Below, piece by piece: positions 12,516 to 25,625 of a stretch of DNA of 64,000 bases; the stretch's first letter is position 1, and each line of letters begins with the position of its first letter. The notes beneath the pieces are model-generated. The model worked only from the letters and a program-made list of their open reading frames with translations. It was not told where the DNA came from and ran no database searches. This DNA comes from Elysia chlorotica (taxonomy: Eukaryota; Mollusca; Gastropoda; Plakobranchidae): contig RQTK01000213.1 of the NCBI GenBank assembly GCA_003991915.1, forward strand, positions 243,965 through 307,964, in the 5' to 3' direction. The position numbers and the translations under genes are program-made.

Positions 12516-12946
12516 AACCGTCGAGTTGGGATGAAGACCTGATCCTGGGAGGGACAAGGACAACTGAAGCCCAGCTCGGAGATACCAGCGAATCCGCGGG
12601 GAAACCAGGGATGGGACAACGCGCTGACAGAGCCACTCATAACATTAACTTGTTTGAAGACAATCTCCGCAAGCTCTGGTTTGACACAGAGTATTTTTGT
12701 CCCTACGACAAAAGCTATGACTATGTCTTGATGAACTTTTACTCTGACAAGTTTCTCGGGCATGACGCCGGTCAGGTGATGCTAGTCGTACTTCCGCGAG
12801 ACAAAAACCAGCCGCTTGGTTCCCGCCAGGTTGGCGTAATGGAGTCTAGATTGACGGGAAAACTCCATGAAATATCTTCTCTCCTTGCTGCACTGTCGAT
12901 ATCAATACATGTATTGTTTCTACTTTTCTTCCGTAGCGCCAGTTGA
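12516..12946 (+). CDS. SMB gene last exon, intact copy B
   Basis: The acceptor GTCTCCGCCAG ends at 12515. Phase 1 joins the main exon in frame, giving a 693-residue protein (8905-10555 plus 12516-12946). The exon encodes an acidic/Gly-rich linker (EPSSWDEDL, GKPGMGQRAD), then a compact block with LWFDTEYFCPYDKSYDY and GHDAGQVMLVVLP. It ends in a hydrophobic stretch (LLAALSISIHVLFLLFF) only four residues before the TGA. Such a terminal hydrophobic tail fits a GPI-anchor signal or a tail anchor; this is inference. No seven-helix region follows in frame, so a GPCR is not supported. Donor-like CAG|GTGATG and CAG|GTTGGC sites inside it leave open a different splice end. An AATAAA lies downstream at 13611-13616. 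Confidence 0.65.
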
Positions 12947-13130
12947 CAAGATTTATCGAGTCCAGCTCCAAGGGAAGGCTTTATAGAAGATTTCACTCCT
13001 TGTTTTGCCTTCCATACATAACTAGTCTCTTCTTAAAGCGCCAGTTGACAGACTCCATCGAGCCCAATTCGAAGAGAAGGCTTCAGAGAACTCTCTTCTC
13101 TCCTTGCCACGCTCTTTCTCGTACCTCTTT
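12935..13130. repeat. Imperfect tandem repeat, unit about 102 bp
   Basis: AGCGCCAGTTGACA is followed by a TCGAG and AAGGCTT pattern at 12935 and again at 13037. The second unit ends in CTCTTCTCTCCTTGC, which also resembles the exon sequence just before the first unit at about 12879. The array starts at the stop codon of the SMB gene. Confidence 0.7.
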
Positions 13131-16100
13131 TTTCTTTTAAAAAATTGCTTGTATGTTGTCCGCCTCAGACAATCGTTGACGTTTTTGTCAGTCAGACCCT
13201 ATCCTTCTTCTTCCTTGTTTATCTCTCACGTGCATGATAATTTTCAGGTTGCTCTCTATAGCGCCTTCTGTTCATTGTAAACCAGTCAAAGCACAGTCAC
13301 TTTTAGATTAACTCCTGGCTACGCCCTCTTTCTGTGTTTCCCTCAATATGTTTATTTCCAGTGCCATCTCTCCGTCTTCTAACGGTTTAAAATTGGGGGT
13401 AGTGGAGAAACTACTGTAATCTAGTGTGAGGTGGATAGCTGAGTATCTGAACAATCTTAATTGAAAAAAGTTATTGTAATCGGCTTTGCACGTATCCCTA
13501 CAAATTGTATCTCCAATGAATGTAAAGATATAGCACTATGTATAAGTTTCCAAGACTTCTATACGACCGTCCCTACTTTTAACGACATCGCAAATTGCGA
13601 AAACTGTTGGAATAAAGAGATGTTTCAAAATCCTCCTTTTTCTTTCTATTTGCGCCATATAACGAAAAGATAAATCTGTTTAATTTCCTATTAACGAGGA
13701 GTTCAGGGATAATATAAAATTATCTGCTCTAAACCCATTCCCAACATTAAAAGAAAAATTGGAAAGGTGCTGAATAGTAGCCTAAACATCTCATTCTGGC
13801 ACCTCAAACTTGCAACAATAATTCGCCGATGTCCCAGCCCAGTCACTCTCCCTATACTTTTTCCTGCTGTAACTGACATTAGTAATAGTCCCGCCCTCCC
13901 CTAAATGTACCTAATAATCTTGTTCTAGTATGAAAGTAAACAAATCTATATAATGCTATGCAGTTACTACACGATACAACAACAGACACATTCTTAGTAC
14001 TGGTTATTATTATCTCTAGATTCTACTAGCTACATGCCTGTTCGATGAACGATTTTATTTCTACATGGACTTCTTTCCTCTGGTAACACAAATTATTTGA
14101 AAAATCTATCCCTGATTTCGAAACGCTTAGTATCATTTGGAAAAAAAATAGCAGGCTGGTTTATTTGGCAATGACACGCAAGGTATCACCTAACAAAGAA
14201 AATTAGTAAGCTGATCAGTATACACGGGCACACTATCAACTGAAAAGAAAAATTAAGTGTCAGTGGTATAGGATGGTAAACGTAAGGTCGTTTAGAAACA
14301 AAAGGTAATTCAAATTAAACTGTGCACTCACCTACTTATTATCACATGACTTATGTCTAAACTACATTCATGGCTTGGTCGTTCTTTGAGAGCATGCAGA
14401 TAGAAGATCGATTGCCAGTCCTGGAAAGGGCAACGTAGGCCTACAGCATTCCATGTGCCAAAACAGTCTCTCGCACTCTCGCAGATCAAAACAGTTAAGT
14501 TTTATTCCCTTGCATCACCCTCTCGAAAAGCTCTCATTAAGCTAAATAAAGTAGTACATGTAATCTGCCAATATTAAAACAAACAAAAACAAAGAGAAGA
14601 CGCATAGTAATTGTAAAACTAGATCTAGATCTAGATAGATTCTGCCACTCATGCCAGATACTGAGATTGTACATGATATTTAAAAGGGGGGTATACAAAA
14701 ACCCATGGTAAAAATGATAAGGGTACAATTTTCATTTTTCAATAAAAAAAAATCTTCTTTGAGTCTTATTTTGGGAATAAAGAGAACCCTAACTGCTATA
14801 AAGAGTTAGAGAGTTAAGCTATTAGGAAAATCAAGAAGTCTCGTAATTATCGGGTTTTACTGTATTTATATTTATGCATGTGGTTGTGTATATTTTTTCT
14901 CTTTCAATTTATTTTCCAGTTCACGTATGTATAATCTATATTGTGACATTCGAACTTATTATCATTATTAAATATGAAAATTCATGTACAATTTTTACGT
15001 ACTATTTTCAGGAAAAATACGTACATGTAGGCCTGCATAATTATTCTATTTCCAAGGAGAAAAATCATCATGGATATTACTACAATGTATACTACCTAGT
15101 AACTTCTGATTTTACATAATTATGTACATTTAGGTACATTGCTAACTTAATTTAGTCAAAGAATTTGTTGGTACATAGCTATCGTACCATAATACATTAC
15201 TGTTTATAGCATTTCGAAAAGTAAAAAAGAATGTTATATGTATTATATTCAATTGACTGTTTAAACTCCAGCTTTGTCAGAAAAAATCCCCCAATTCTTT
15301 TTATATTCATACAGTTAATCATTTTTGAAGATTTCATTAAGATCAGATAAACTGTAATGTTGTAAAATAAATGTCCGCTACTAACCGTATTATATGTTCT
15401 TTGGTTGCAGAATTATGGCGACACTGTTCTGGTCTTTTAAATTAATTGTTATTTTTTAGTCTAAGAAGAAAGCTGACTCAAAATCAAAACAGTAGTATAC
15501 ACAGAAAAAGAAAAGCACATATTCGAGATATTATATTATTATTTTAAAGTCTTGTAATCTGTATGGATGTCTATCTTTCAATACTGTTGTTTGTACACAT
15601 GAAAAAAAAACCAACAACAATTTTCTTTTCTTTTTGGTAATACATGAGTGTTGAGTTTATTATTAGGTGGAAAAAAATGTGTTTATATGTGTTATATGAT
15701 ATAAAATTGATTGCATGTTCTTTTTTTTAACATTTCGAAAGTCGGTTGGAAAATAAATACTTTATGAACATTTTAAGTTTTGCAATATCACTGTACTCGA
15801 CGCTTCAAATATTTTTTTTCTGACAGTTTCGCACATTTTGTTCAATGGGAAAAAATGTAGCTCACACCTTTTATACTGAGACCTTAGGAAAATTACAAAA
15901 ATGACAAAACAACACACGTTTGGTAATTAAATTTTAATTTTTACTAAAACTAGATATTTCTAGCCGACGGTGTGAAACGATTTTTGGGATTACATGCTAA
16001 AGTAATTCCTAGGTTGATTACCAATTTTAGTAGGTGCGAAAATTGTACCCTTTTCTTACATATTGTGTCAAAGCTAGCGGTCTGTTTTGTTAAAGTGTTT

Positions 16101-18560
16101 TTGTCGAGTGTTTAATATATCAGGTTTTCAAAGGTTGTTGATCAATCACACGTAGACCTACACTTTTCATCCTCGCATTGGTCTTGTAAAAATAGCAATA
16201 AAAATATATGATCATACATCATTGGAAAGAGCATGAACTCTTCTTTATTTTAATAATGGCCTTTCTAGGGTGCTAACAGCTGATCATGGGACAAATCTGA
16301 TTGAAGCGTTTGCGACGCATTTTTTTAGGCACATTGACCGCTTATAGAGTAGCTTTTCTGGAGAGCCCCACACCAGAAGAAATCTTATTGTCTGCAGTTT
16401 GTAAAAACATACGATATGCGACAACCGATCGGGTGGCGGTGAATGTATAAACAAAATAGCAACCGACACAGTACGCATGTAGGTATACACTGTAGTAAAT
16501 AATAATGTCTTAGGAGGGGTGAGTGGAGGGCCGGTGCTTGACACGCTTCTTACGACCAAATCTGGATTATGTATACTATACAATGATGCTCCAAATCAAA
16601 TTTCATCGGACAATGTTTAGAATTTAATGGGTAAGTAAATTTTGAATTATTTTTTTATGTAGCTATCTTTCACACCTTCAAAACAAATCGAATTATTCAA
16701 TAACGAAATTGTAAATCGCGCCCGCGGGAGTAAAAAGGACAAACAGAACAGCCAAGTCATTCTGCACTGGCGTCATTGGAAATCGTGGATGTTCCTTGGC
16801 CTTGATAGTGGCAAGACCTGCTCTTGATCATTTCCTTAACTATAATTATATAACCCTATATATGGTATTATCTATAGCCTAAAGATGTAAAGGCTTTTAA
16901 ATACCATATATTACCTTACAAAATACATACATGTGCAATTTTTTATATTTTTTATTATAAAATCACACGGACATTATAGGTATACCCAAGAACCACTTGC
17001 TCTCTAGGCCAATGTCTGTTTTTCAAATCTGTTTTTATTTCGATAATTTGATTTAAATTATAACATAAACCTATGGTAAAGGATAACTAGATATCACAAA
17101 TCGTTATAACGATATTGTGTTTATAAGATAGCTTAGGGAATCGTAGTTTATTGATATGCCTGATGAACGAAGTTTCAGGGATGAACTATACAGTTTTGAG
17201 AAAAGGATAATCATGCTCTATAGCAAGGCTGAGCCCTGATACAAAATATACTCGTCTTTTTTTTCTTCAAAAATTGTTTCTATTCCGATATATTTTTCTT
17301 TTTTCTTCGACAGAGGATACAATGTTTGCAGCTATTTAATGACATAACTGAAGAAAGAAGAGGGCAGGCGTCCATAATTGTTCCTGGCTTGCAGAGGAAT
17401 AAACATTTTCTAAATTGCATTTGCTAATAACATAATGGAGTTATATGGTTTGTTACGCTATCATTGTATATAGCAGAACAAAGGATTTAATTTGATATAC
17501 AACATGTTGCTCTAGCTTTATTTCTTGATTTGTTAATGATTATTTTTCATACGCAGTACCCTGCATTATTACATCTTTTAGATTTGTAAAATAGGGTGAT
17601 ATTGAAAAATAGACCGAATTTAAAGGTGAATAAATTTAAAGTTTGTTTCCTTACACCTCTGAAAAAAATTGAGCCTTGCCTCAGCAGTATTAGTTACTAG
17701 TATGTTAGGGGAAGAAAGTCTTTAATAAATCTATATCTCTCACAACAGTGCTTGTCGATAAAACAGTGCAGAAAGCTTAGTTATTTTAATGCTTTATTAA
17801 CTCAATGAATAACCGAAACAGATCCAATCGTCTCATGATGAAAGCTGCTGCTCTGTGGGCATGATATCGATGGTGTCAGAATAGCCTGAATAGAAAGAGC
17901 GAGACAAAATTTTGCCAACCAATGATAAAAAGTTATCTTCTAAACCAGCCTCTGTAGCATTACAAAACACCACTCTTTTACAGAACTTTACTCAACTCTG
18001 ACTCGCTACCTTTTCTTTCTTTCTTTACTGAAAATCTATAAATTTATGGAAAATTGGCAGCACACTTAAAATGTGTTAAATTGTTTTGAGCGACATAAAT
18101 ACAGCTATCACCACTTATTTGATATCCAAGGTACACAACTGAAAAAAATAGCCTACAGGAATACCATAGATGCTGCCGGTGGCGACCTCTGAAAATCATA
18201 GACAAAAGTGGTTGCCATGGGCAGCTGATGGTCGCCCTGGGCAATAACGGTCAACTGAGTTCTTGCAACATTTTCCAACTACACTGTAGTTTTACTAAAA
18301 AAAATAAAAGCAACACCTTTGAAATTGCTCTATGCACTAGGTCAAAAATTAATGGTCGGCAGTAGTATCCAAAATCAGCGTTGATCCATTTCGATTGACA
18401 GAAATGAACAAAGTTAGACCTATGCTGTATTCGGGCGTTTTAAATCGGCCAAATTTGTAGGTGCGGGTCTAGACCTACATCCTTATGTCTGCACCGCCTC
18501 TATTACGGCCATCAATCTACCGTTCTATTTTCTTTCCTTTGATAGGAGCAAAGTCCCACC
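13131..18560. other. Long intergenic stretch, no gene
   Basis: AT-rich, with short open frames only and no recognised domain on either strand. A short run of overlapping TAGATC hexamers lies at about 14618-14638. Confidence 0.6.
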
Positions 18561-18589
18561 ATATTCCACATTCTCTTTATATTATCTCT

Positions 18590-18675
18590 CTGTCTGTCTC
18601 TGTCTCTGTCGCTACCTCTCTCTCTCTCTCTCTCTTCTCTCTGTCTTATCTCTCTTTCTCTCTCTCTCTACATTT

Positions 18676-18762
<87 letters not shown>
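18590..18762. repeat. (CT)n microsatellite
   Basis: Interrupted CT-rich tract from about 18590, uninterrupted from about 18677 to 18761. Confidence 0.95.
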
Positions 18763-18763
<1 letters not shown>

Positions 18764-18984
18764 ATGTTTCTATCTCTCTTTCCTTCTAATGGTTCTATTT
18801 CCCTCTTTCTATTTCTAATGGTAGGAGAATTTGTTGTCCTATCCGCAAATAGTTCATTGGATCTGTCTGGATTGATGTTAACAGGGAGCTTTTGTGACCT
18901 CTTAGTAGTTTTTTCCTAAACTATATTAGTTATCGTGGATGAGCTTCTTGGATTGAGTAATTCTTCTGCTGTGAATTTGATGTT

Positions 18985-21900
18985 TGTTTTCTTTTGTGCA
19001 TTTGTTCTTTAGTGAGTCTCTTGTTGGGGTGTTGGCTAGGCATGTTTCTAGGATATGTTGTATCGTGTATGGTGTGGTACCACAGTATTCACATTTACTG
19101 ATATACCTAAGGGTTGGGGCTCCAAGTCTGGCTCTATCTCTATTGATTTTTCTGTTTGAGGTATTGAAGATGAGTATATTTTTGCCTGTCTATGGGCCAA
19201 TAGCGTATACAAATCTCCCTTTGTGGTGGTTGGTCCACATGTATCTCACTCTTTATGTTTGTACTGGTTTATTATGGTTTTTACTTCACAAGGCCCCGGA
19301 CCTGTTTTTCGTGTATTAGAGCCGAGTCCTAATTTAATCAGCTTTTACGTTTACTTCGAATCTACAGTGGGCTGGGACCCAGCAGATCTGGACATTGGTT
19401 TGGTTTGCTCAAATGTTGATCGACTCTGTAAGGTCTTGCCTGGCGTTGGTTTTTTTTGGTTTTTTAAACTGAGCGATGCTAAGGAGTCCGTTAACATCTA
19501 TGTTTTCTCTTTCCACTTTTTTCCTGAACGGTCTTTCGAGTTTTCTGGATGGCTGCTAATATTTTGCTGATGTTATAGTATTACTGTCCGTTATTCTGCT
19601 GTTGATCTTTGATTTCAGGTCTTTACTGTGAACTCATCTGTTATTAAGGGTTCCTTTCTTAGATCCGTCTGATTTTTTTATTATTACTATTCTTGTATTT
19701 TTCTTTTAGGTGTTCCAGAGTTAGTGCTTTGAGTTCATCTTGTCCGTAATTTTTTTTACTTAGTATTCGGCTTAGTTTGGTGTCTACTTGAATGTGTCTG
19801 AGTGTTCATGGTTCTACCACGAATTGTCTGATATTGATGCCCTCGGGATCTAAATCTAAATTACGAATGTCATCGTGTACAAGCCGTTCTGTGCTTTGGT
19901 GATTGATTTTGTTTTTCTCCTTGGAGTGTCAGTGATTTTTTTTAACAAGGTCGATGGAATTTGTATTTGTTGGATTTGATGGGTATATTATAGAGCTGCT
20001 CTCCTTTCCGTTTATTGCAAAATGGTTCTATATTGGTTAGTACTTAGAGGGCCTCTAGATTAGTGACTCTTTTTGTGTTGGTTATTGCTCTAAGGGGAAC
20101 TGCTTGAATGTTGTCGATTTTAAAGGGTTGTTTGGTGGGTTTGGTTATATATCTTTTGCACATATGTACTTATAGATTTTTGTAGGTTATCTTCATTGGT
20201 TCTATAGCTTGTACACCAATTATCATTCCCTATTATATGTTCTTAATATATATATTGACTGAATAAACATTGAATTGAATTGAATTGAATTGAATTGTCG
20301 CGTAGGGGGTGCGTAGATTTTTCGGCCCAGTGGTTTTAGTAGTCCTAGTTGTTTTTTGGACTTTTTTTTTTGGTTAGTAGTTCTATGTGTTTTGAGTAAT
20401 TGCTATTTTTATCGTATGTAATTCCTAGGAATTTGGCGGAGTTTTGGTGGTGATATCGGTGGAATCTATTGTCATTTGGAGTTCTTCATTGCCCCCGAAA
20501 ATCACCGCTTCGACTTTGTGCGTGTTGATTTTAAGTCCTACTTTCATTATTTGTTTATGAGTTTGGTGTTCTAGCTGTTTGATTAATTTTTTTAAATTCA
20601 AATTTTGCTCTGTATTCGTTGCTTAAAAAATGTTTTCCACATGTTTTCCAAAGTGCAAAGTCGTCTGCAAATCGACTGAGCTTGGTATTGGGGCTTGTAA
20701 TAGACTGGTTAATGTAGCCGTTTGCTATGTTGAAGATTGCGGGGGATTATACTGCCTCTTGTGGGTTACCGTTTGCTTGTACTTTGGTGGACGAGAGTTT
20801 ATTCCCTTCTTAAAATGCATTGCCTTCTCCAAATTGGTGGGTGTAGTTGTACATTCTGCTAAGTTTTTTCATACGTTTAAGATTTTTTAGAAGGTCGTCC
20901 TTCCATAGTGTGTCATATGCTTTTTCTATGTCTAGGAATGTGGCTGCTACTGTCTTGTTTTTGGCTTTTTCTGTTTTAATATCATTTTCTAGTAAGATGG
21001 CTTGGTCAATGGTATGTCTGTTTTTCCTAAAACCTGCTTGGTTTTGGTTCAGAGGATTGTTTTTGTCAATGTCATGGTGAAAATTAAGTCTTTTGTTTAT
21101 TATTGTCTAGAGAGTTTTCCCTAGGTGTGGGATGTGAGAGATATTGGTCTATATGATTCTGGGTCTCTTTTATCTTTTCCTGGTTTGTGAATAGTGACGA
21201 TAATAGCATGTTTGAATTGTTTTGGAATTTGGCCACTGTTCCAGAATCATGAAGAGCAAAAGAGCAAAAGTAAAATTGATTCAACATTTTTTTTTTTTGG
21301 TTTTGTGTGGGCAGTGGTTGATGATCTTGTAAGTTAACGCATTTCTCCCGGGGTTGTTTTTCTTTTTTTTTTTTCTACTTTTTAAAAAAATCTGATGTGG
21401 TTTGGATTTCGTTAATAGCGATGGGTATGTTATACTTTTCGTTATGTTACGAGGAGTTGTCTTTAATTTGGAGGTTCCTGTTTTGTGCACTGTTTTCTTC
21501 CTTAAATATTCTTAATTCTGGGTGTTTCTTCAAGTGTTTTTTCTTGAGTTGCGGTTTATTTTTTTTTACAGTTGTTTGGGATTGGTTAAAGGGCTTAGGG
21601 CTGCATTTCTAATTTCCATTATTAGGTCTCCGCATTGTTGCTCTATACTGTCGAAAGTTTACTCCTCTGATTTTTGTAGGATTTAATGGAACATATTCCA
21701 GTCTGCTTTTTGTATTGAATCTTAGCTGTAAAAGGGGCGGGGGTGTTTTTCTCTGAGTCGTCGTCTCACAGGGCAGATGATTGGGTCCCAGGCAGTCTGC
21801 TATTGGTTCCCAGCTTGCACCTTCATTCTTTATTTTTGTGTGGTACTACAGTTAGGTCGATTGCTGAGTATGACTCTCTGGTGTTTTCCGCGCTCCTTGT

Positions 21901-22095
21901 TGGGTGTGCTGTTTTGATGCTCATATAATATCCATGTTCTATTGTCTTTTCTTCAAGCTACTATTCCTGCTTATTGCTGGTTACGTTTCCTTATGTATTT
22001 AAGTGAGCGTTGAAATCTCCTACAATGGTGTGGTTATCTTCTTGTCTCCAGTAAAAGTTGATTATTAACTTTTGAAGTTTCTTGATGGCTATAAT
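18985..22095 (-). mobile_element. Decayed LINE (endonuclease, RT, zinc finger)
   Basis: A minus-strand non-LTR retrotransposon fossil about 3.1 kb long. In element order: the endonuclease motif TIVGDFNAHLNT at about 22000-22035; RT blocks PESYRPISLTS at about 21120-21160, FRKNRHTIDQA at about 21010-21040 and AATFLDIEKAYDTLW at about 20900-20955; a damaged NPQ…SPAIF block near 20740-20770 containing a stop; and the catalytic FADD at 20660-20671. The C-terminal end has C-x2-C…H-x4-C (KCEYCG…QHILETC) at about 19030-19100. Frameshifts and stops show it is dead. Motif order and the terminal zinc finger fit the jockey/CR1-type groups; the exact clade is not certain. The 5' end is truncated just before the endonuclease motif. 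Confidence 0.88.
20215..20297 (+). mobile_element. 3' tail of another LINE nested inside
   Basis: TGACTGAATAAACATTGAAT followed by TTGAAT-type 5-mer repeats interrupts the minus-strand RT reading. Coding-like sequence resumes on both sides. An A-rich signal followed by a short 3' repeat is typical of CR1/L2-like 3' ends. The left boundary is approximate. Confidence 0.5.
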
Positions 22096-25000
22096 ATAAA
22101 ACGCATTCATCGATGTCTTTCATAGACCAGTCTACTTAAGACGACCTTGACCGCTTAACCAAGCAAGACCGCAGTAAGTTCAAAGGTTAAACTGAAACAA
22201 ACTGTCATGTGACAACAATGTCTATGTGAACCATAACAGAATGGCAATTGACGAAGAGATATTACTAAAGAGCAGCATATTGTATCCCATTGTCACACCG
22301 TGAACAGTCTTGGGTAAATAAAAGGTAATGACATAAATAATTTTGCTGGTTTAAAATATTTTAAATGTAGATTTCTAGATATAAATCCAAATCTGCAAAC
22401 CTGAAAATCTAGTCTCAAACACGATTGCAGGCGCTAGATCTAGATCTAATCTAGATAGTCTAAAGGCACTTTTTCTTAGTCAAAATTAATTCTGACCAAA
22501 AGTTGATTACCCAACCATGATGAACCATCTAGATCTAGAATCTAGATCTAGATCTAAATACCTACGACAACGAGTGCCTACTATTCCAGATCTAGATTTA
22601 GCATAGATCTGTGTAAATACTGCAATCGGTCTGCAATCTACTTTGAACTAACCTAGGTATGAATCTCGATTCAAACCTTGACCAAATATATAGATCTCTA
22701 TCTAATAAAATTATCTTATAACTTCTATAGGTGGATGACATGCTTGCTAATCACACTTAAAATCGTTACATTATTAAGAATTTATTTTAATACTAGATCT
22801 ACTACTTGTCATCATTATGTGGGACTCTGATCAAGTCCGATGGCCAAATCTGTGTCTAATTAAGCTTGACAAAGAGAGTTTAATTTGGAAAACACTTAAC
22901 CAAACTTTAGGCGAGCAGCACTCAAGTGCTTTAAGTTTTCAGACATAGATCTAGATTTTAGGTCTATCCATAATAATGTGAGATGTACAGTTATTGCTTC
23001 AGATGTTGATATTGACACCTACCCCTGTGAATTGACCAACCACATAGACTCGTCTTTGAGGCTTATTGCTCCCACAGTAAAATTCTCGCCCCATGGAGTA
23101 AGTCAACTTCAAGCCTTTTATTGTGTTTATGAATCTTCAGGCCAATTATAGTTTGTGTAACCTCAGAGGACATGTTAATTGATATTATCTTAGTTTAAAA
23201 TCCGACCTGCTTCTTGTTGTTCATGAGCGAGATGAAAATAATTGAAAGGTGCCTAAAATTTATGAACTTTATACCTCCTCTTACCTTGTTGTGAATGGTT
23301 TGCAGCACTAAAAGTACTTTTAGCCTATGAGGCTAGCAGCACTTTTGTTCCTACTTCTTGACGTCATCAACATTGATTTAAAAAATGCGAAATACTGTTG
23401 CAACAAATTTCAACTGATTACATTTAAGCTACAGGTCTGTTATGCATTTTTATTATTTTTTTTTCATTTCTAAGATTTAACTTGCACAATGTATAAGTTT
23501 ACATTTAGAACTAACCAGAAAGGGTTTGTCGCAGCCGAAACAAAAACAGCAGCAAAATAACTGTAAGAACAGAGAGTTAGGGAGCTGCAGCACATGCAAT
23601 ATGTACCTAATTGCATGATCAAGCTGGTTAGACTGCCTGTTGTAGAAATAGCGAGAGAATCAAACTCACATATTTTAAAGCTTTCATTGGTTTTTAGACA
23701 TGTCTATGTCAGGATCAACGTCTAGATCTATTTGTTATGACCCATAGATCATAATTAAGTTTCCCCTCTTTTGGTCTATTATTTGCCCATTCTTCTCTAA
23801 ATGTTACTTTCATGTTTAATCTCCCAATGGTTGGTTTATAGGAAGGGTATCTAGATTTGTGTGTTGATGTTAGTGTCATGTTTTAGTTGGGTGTCATCTG
23901 CCATATCTCTTAGATTCTTTAATATTTTCTGATGGCCTTTTCTCTCCTCAGATGAGGTGGAGCTATTGAACTAATGGTTGAAAGTCACTGAACATGAGTA
24001 AACTTCAGAGATCCTGTTATTATTCTGATCGATGTTTTGTGTCAATAAGCTAAGTGTGTGGGCTTCAAGCCCATGCTGATGCAGAGTTCACAGCAACGCT
24101 GTAGCTCACAGCTAGAGTAGATATTAGGAAAATTTGGGATGCCCGCCAAGATATTATTCCTGCCAGTTTTTTTGTATGACTGAGGTATAAGGTACAGACT
24201 GCATATTTGAAAAGCAAACCTAAACAATATGATTATGTCATACATATTTGTAAGTAATTGTACATTATTGGAAAACTTTGTTTTGAAGAGGACATACATG
24301 TTGTATTATGCACTGTTTTATTCACAGCTCTTTACTTAAAAGTAAAAGCAAAGAAAACAGAATAAACAAGGCAGTGGCAAATTTATACAAACTTAAATTG
24401 TATCACAAAGTCCAAACCATTGCGCTAATGGAACACCTTAATGTAAAAATACCTTTCCAAATTCTGAGGTTATAGGCTACATAGTAGAGGTATATTTTTT
24501 AATATAATTTATCTTACAAAAACTGTATGTATACCTTTGAACAACCTGTAATTAATGCAAAGTATTGTAGCTATTCTGTTAAGTTGATTTTGATAACATT
24601 TTTGTAACAAACATCTTGGTTCACATTCTATCTGTAGTGAACAATTGTGTGAAATTTGACTTATTTAATTCTTTCTGCATGGGATTATTCAGTTTTCTTA
24701 GCAGATTAGATTGTGTGTAGTGATTAGTTATTTGCTTTACTTGATGCAGCACATGCCTTATCACTTGCTAGCTTGTTTTCTTTCCATAAATACTCTTAGC
24801 TTATAGAAGTTTCCATTCCATACTTACTGACAGTACAAGTTTTCTACTTTTGTCCGGATAAAATAGCTATAATTATGAGTCGATAATGTTTCTCAATATG
24901 TAGGCCTTACTGTTTTTTAGTCCGTTTTAGAAACCTAATGCAAACTTCAAATTGACATAAAATCACTAGCGGTGTCTTTTACATTTCACTGTTGTCTCGT

Positions 25001-25350
25001 TCGACATAGCGGCTTAAACATTATCTGCTACAAAATAAATTAGTATAAGCACTCTTATTTTGCGTGGTGTGAAATTTAGAAAAGGCATGTCAAAAGAAAT
25101 GTATGTCGGGCTAGTGAAACATTTCAAGAGGACAATGTAAACTAGCCGTGTAATAGAGGCGCGTTTTATTAATTTCTATTAATTACCAGACAGGGAAAAG
25201 CATGTATTCTCATATCTAGTTATCATCAAGTGAAGTTCTATTAGTCGAAGTGAGATCTTGGTAGGGTCTACAGTTTTCTTCCAAAAACCTGACAAATTTT
25301 GCAGTACACTTGAGTTAAATTTGTTTGTTATTCTTCCTATTAATATTTAT
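22096..25350. other. Intergenic, no gene recognised
   Basis: Short open frames only. It contains an unusual concentration of TCTAGATC-type palindromic hexamers at about 22430-22830 (listed separately). Confidence 0.55.
22432..22800. repeat. Clustered TAGATC hexamer repeats
   Basis: Overlapping TAGATC/GATCTA motifs recur at about 22436-22457, 22528-22556, 22588-22612 and 22693-22705, with a further copy at 22792-22800. Each is self-complementary (TCTAGA, AGATCT). Confidence 0.6.
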
Positions 25351-25351
25351 A

Positions 25352-25493
25352 TTCTTCTTCTTCTTCTTCTTCTTCTTCTTCTTCTTCTTCTTCTTCTTCT
25401 TCTTCTTCTTCTTCTTCTTCTTCTTCTTCTTCTTCTTCTTCTACTTGTTGTTGTTGTTGTTGTTGTTGTTGTTATTGATGTTTTGTATCTACT

Positions 25494-25549
<56 letters not shown>

Positions 25550-25550
25550 C

Positions 25551-25624
<74 letters not shown>

Positions 25625-25625
25625 G
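25352..25625. repeat. Compound (CTT)n(GTT)n(ATT)n microsatellite
   Basis: CTT units at about 25352-25441, GTT units at about 25446-25470 and again at about 25495-25591 (one CTT interruption), then ATT units to about 25624. Open frames through it are homopolymer artefacts. Confidence 0.97.

Noticed and set aside
12516..13140. SMB protein as a seven-helix receptor
   Set aside because: Only one terminal hydrophobic segment follows; no further membrane segments are in frame in the window.
18150..18250. GGCGACC…GGTCGCC inverted motif with GCCNTGGGCA repeats
   Set aside because: Arms are too short (7-8 bp) to distinguish from chance.
18590..18919. 144-codon Ser/Leu open frame
   Set aside because: Mostly a CT repeat; no conserved domain and no splice support.
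18984..21612. Several plus-strand open frames rich in Phe, Leu and Val
   Set aside because: They are the antisense of the minus-strand LINE coding remnants (FADD, DIEKAYD, GDFNAH).
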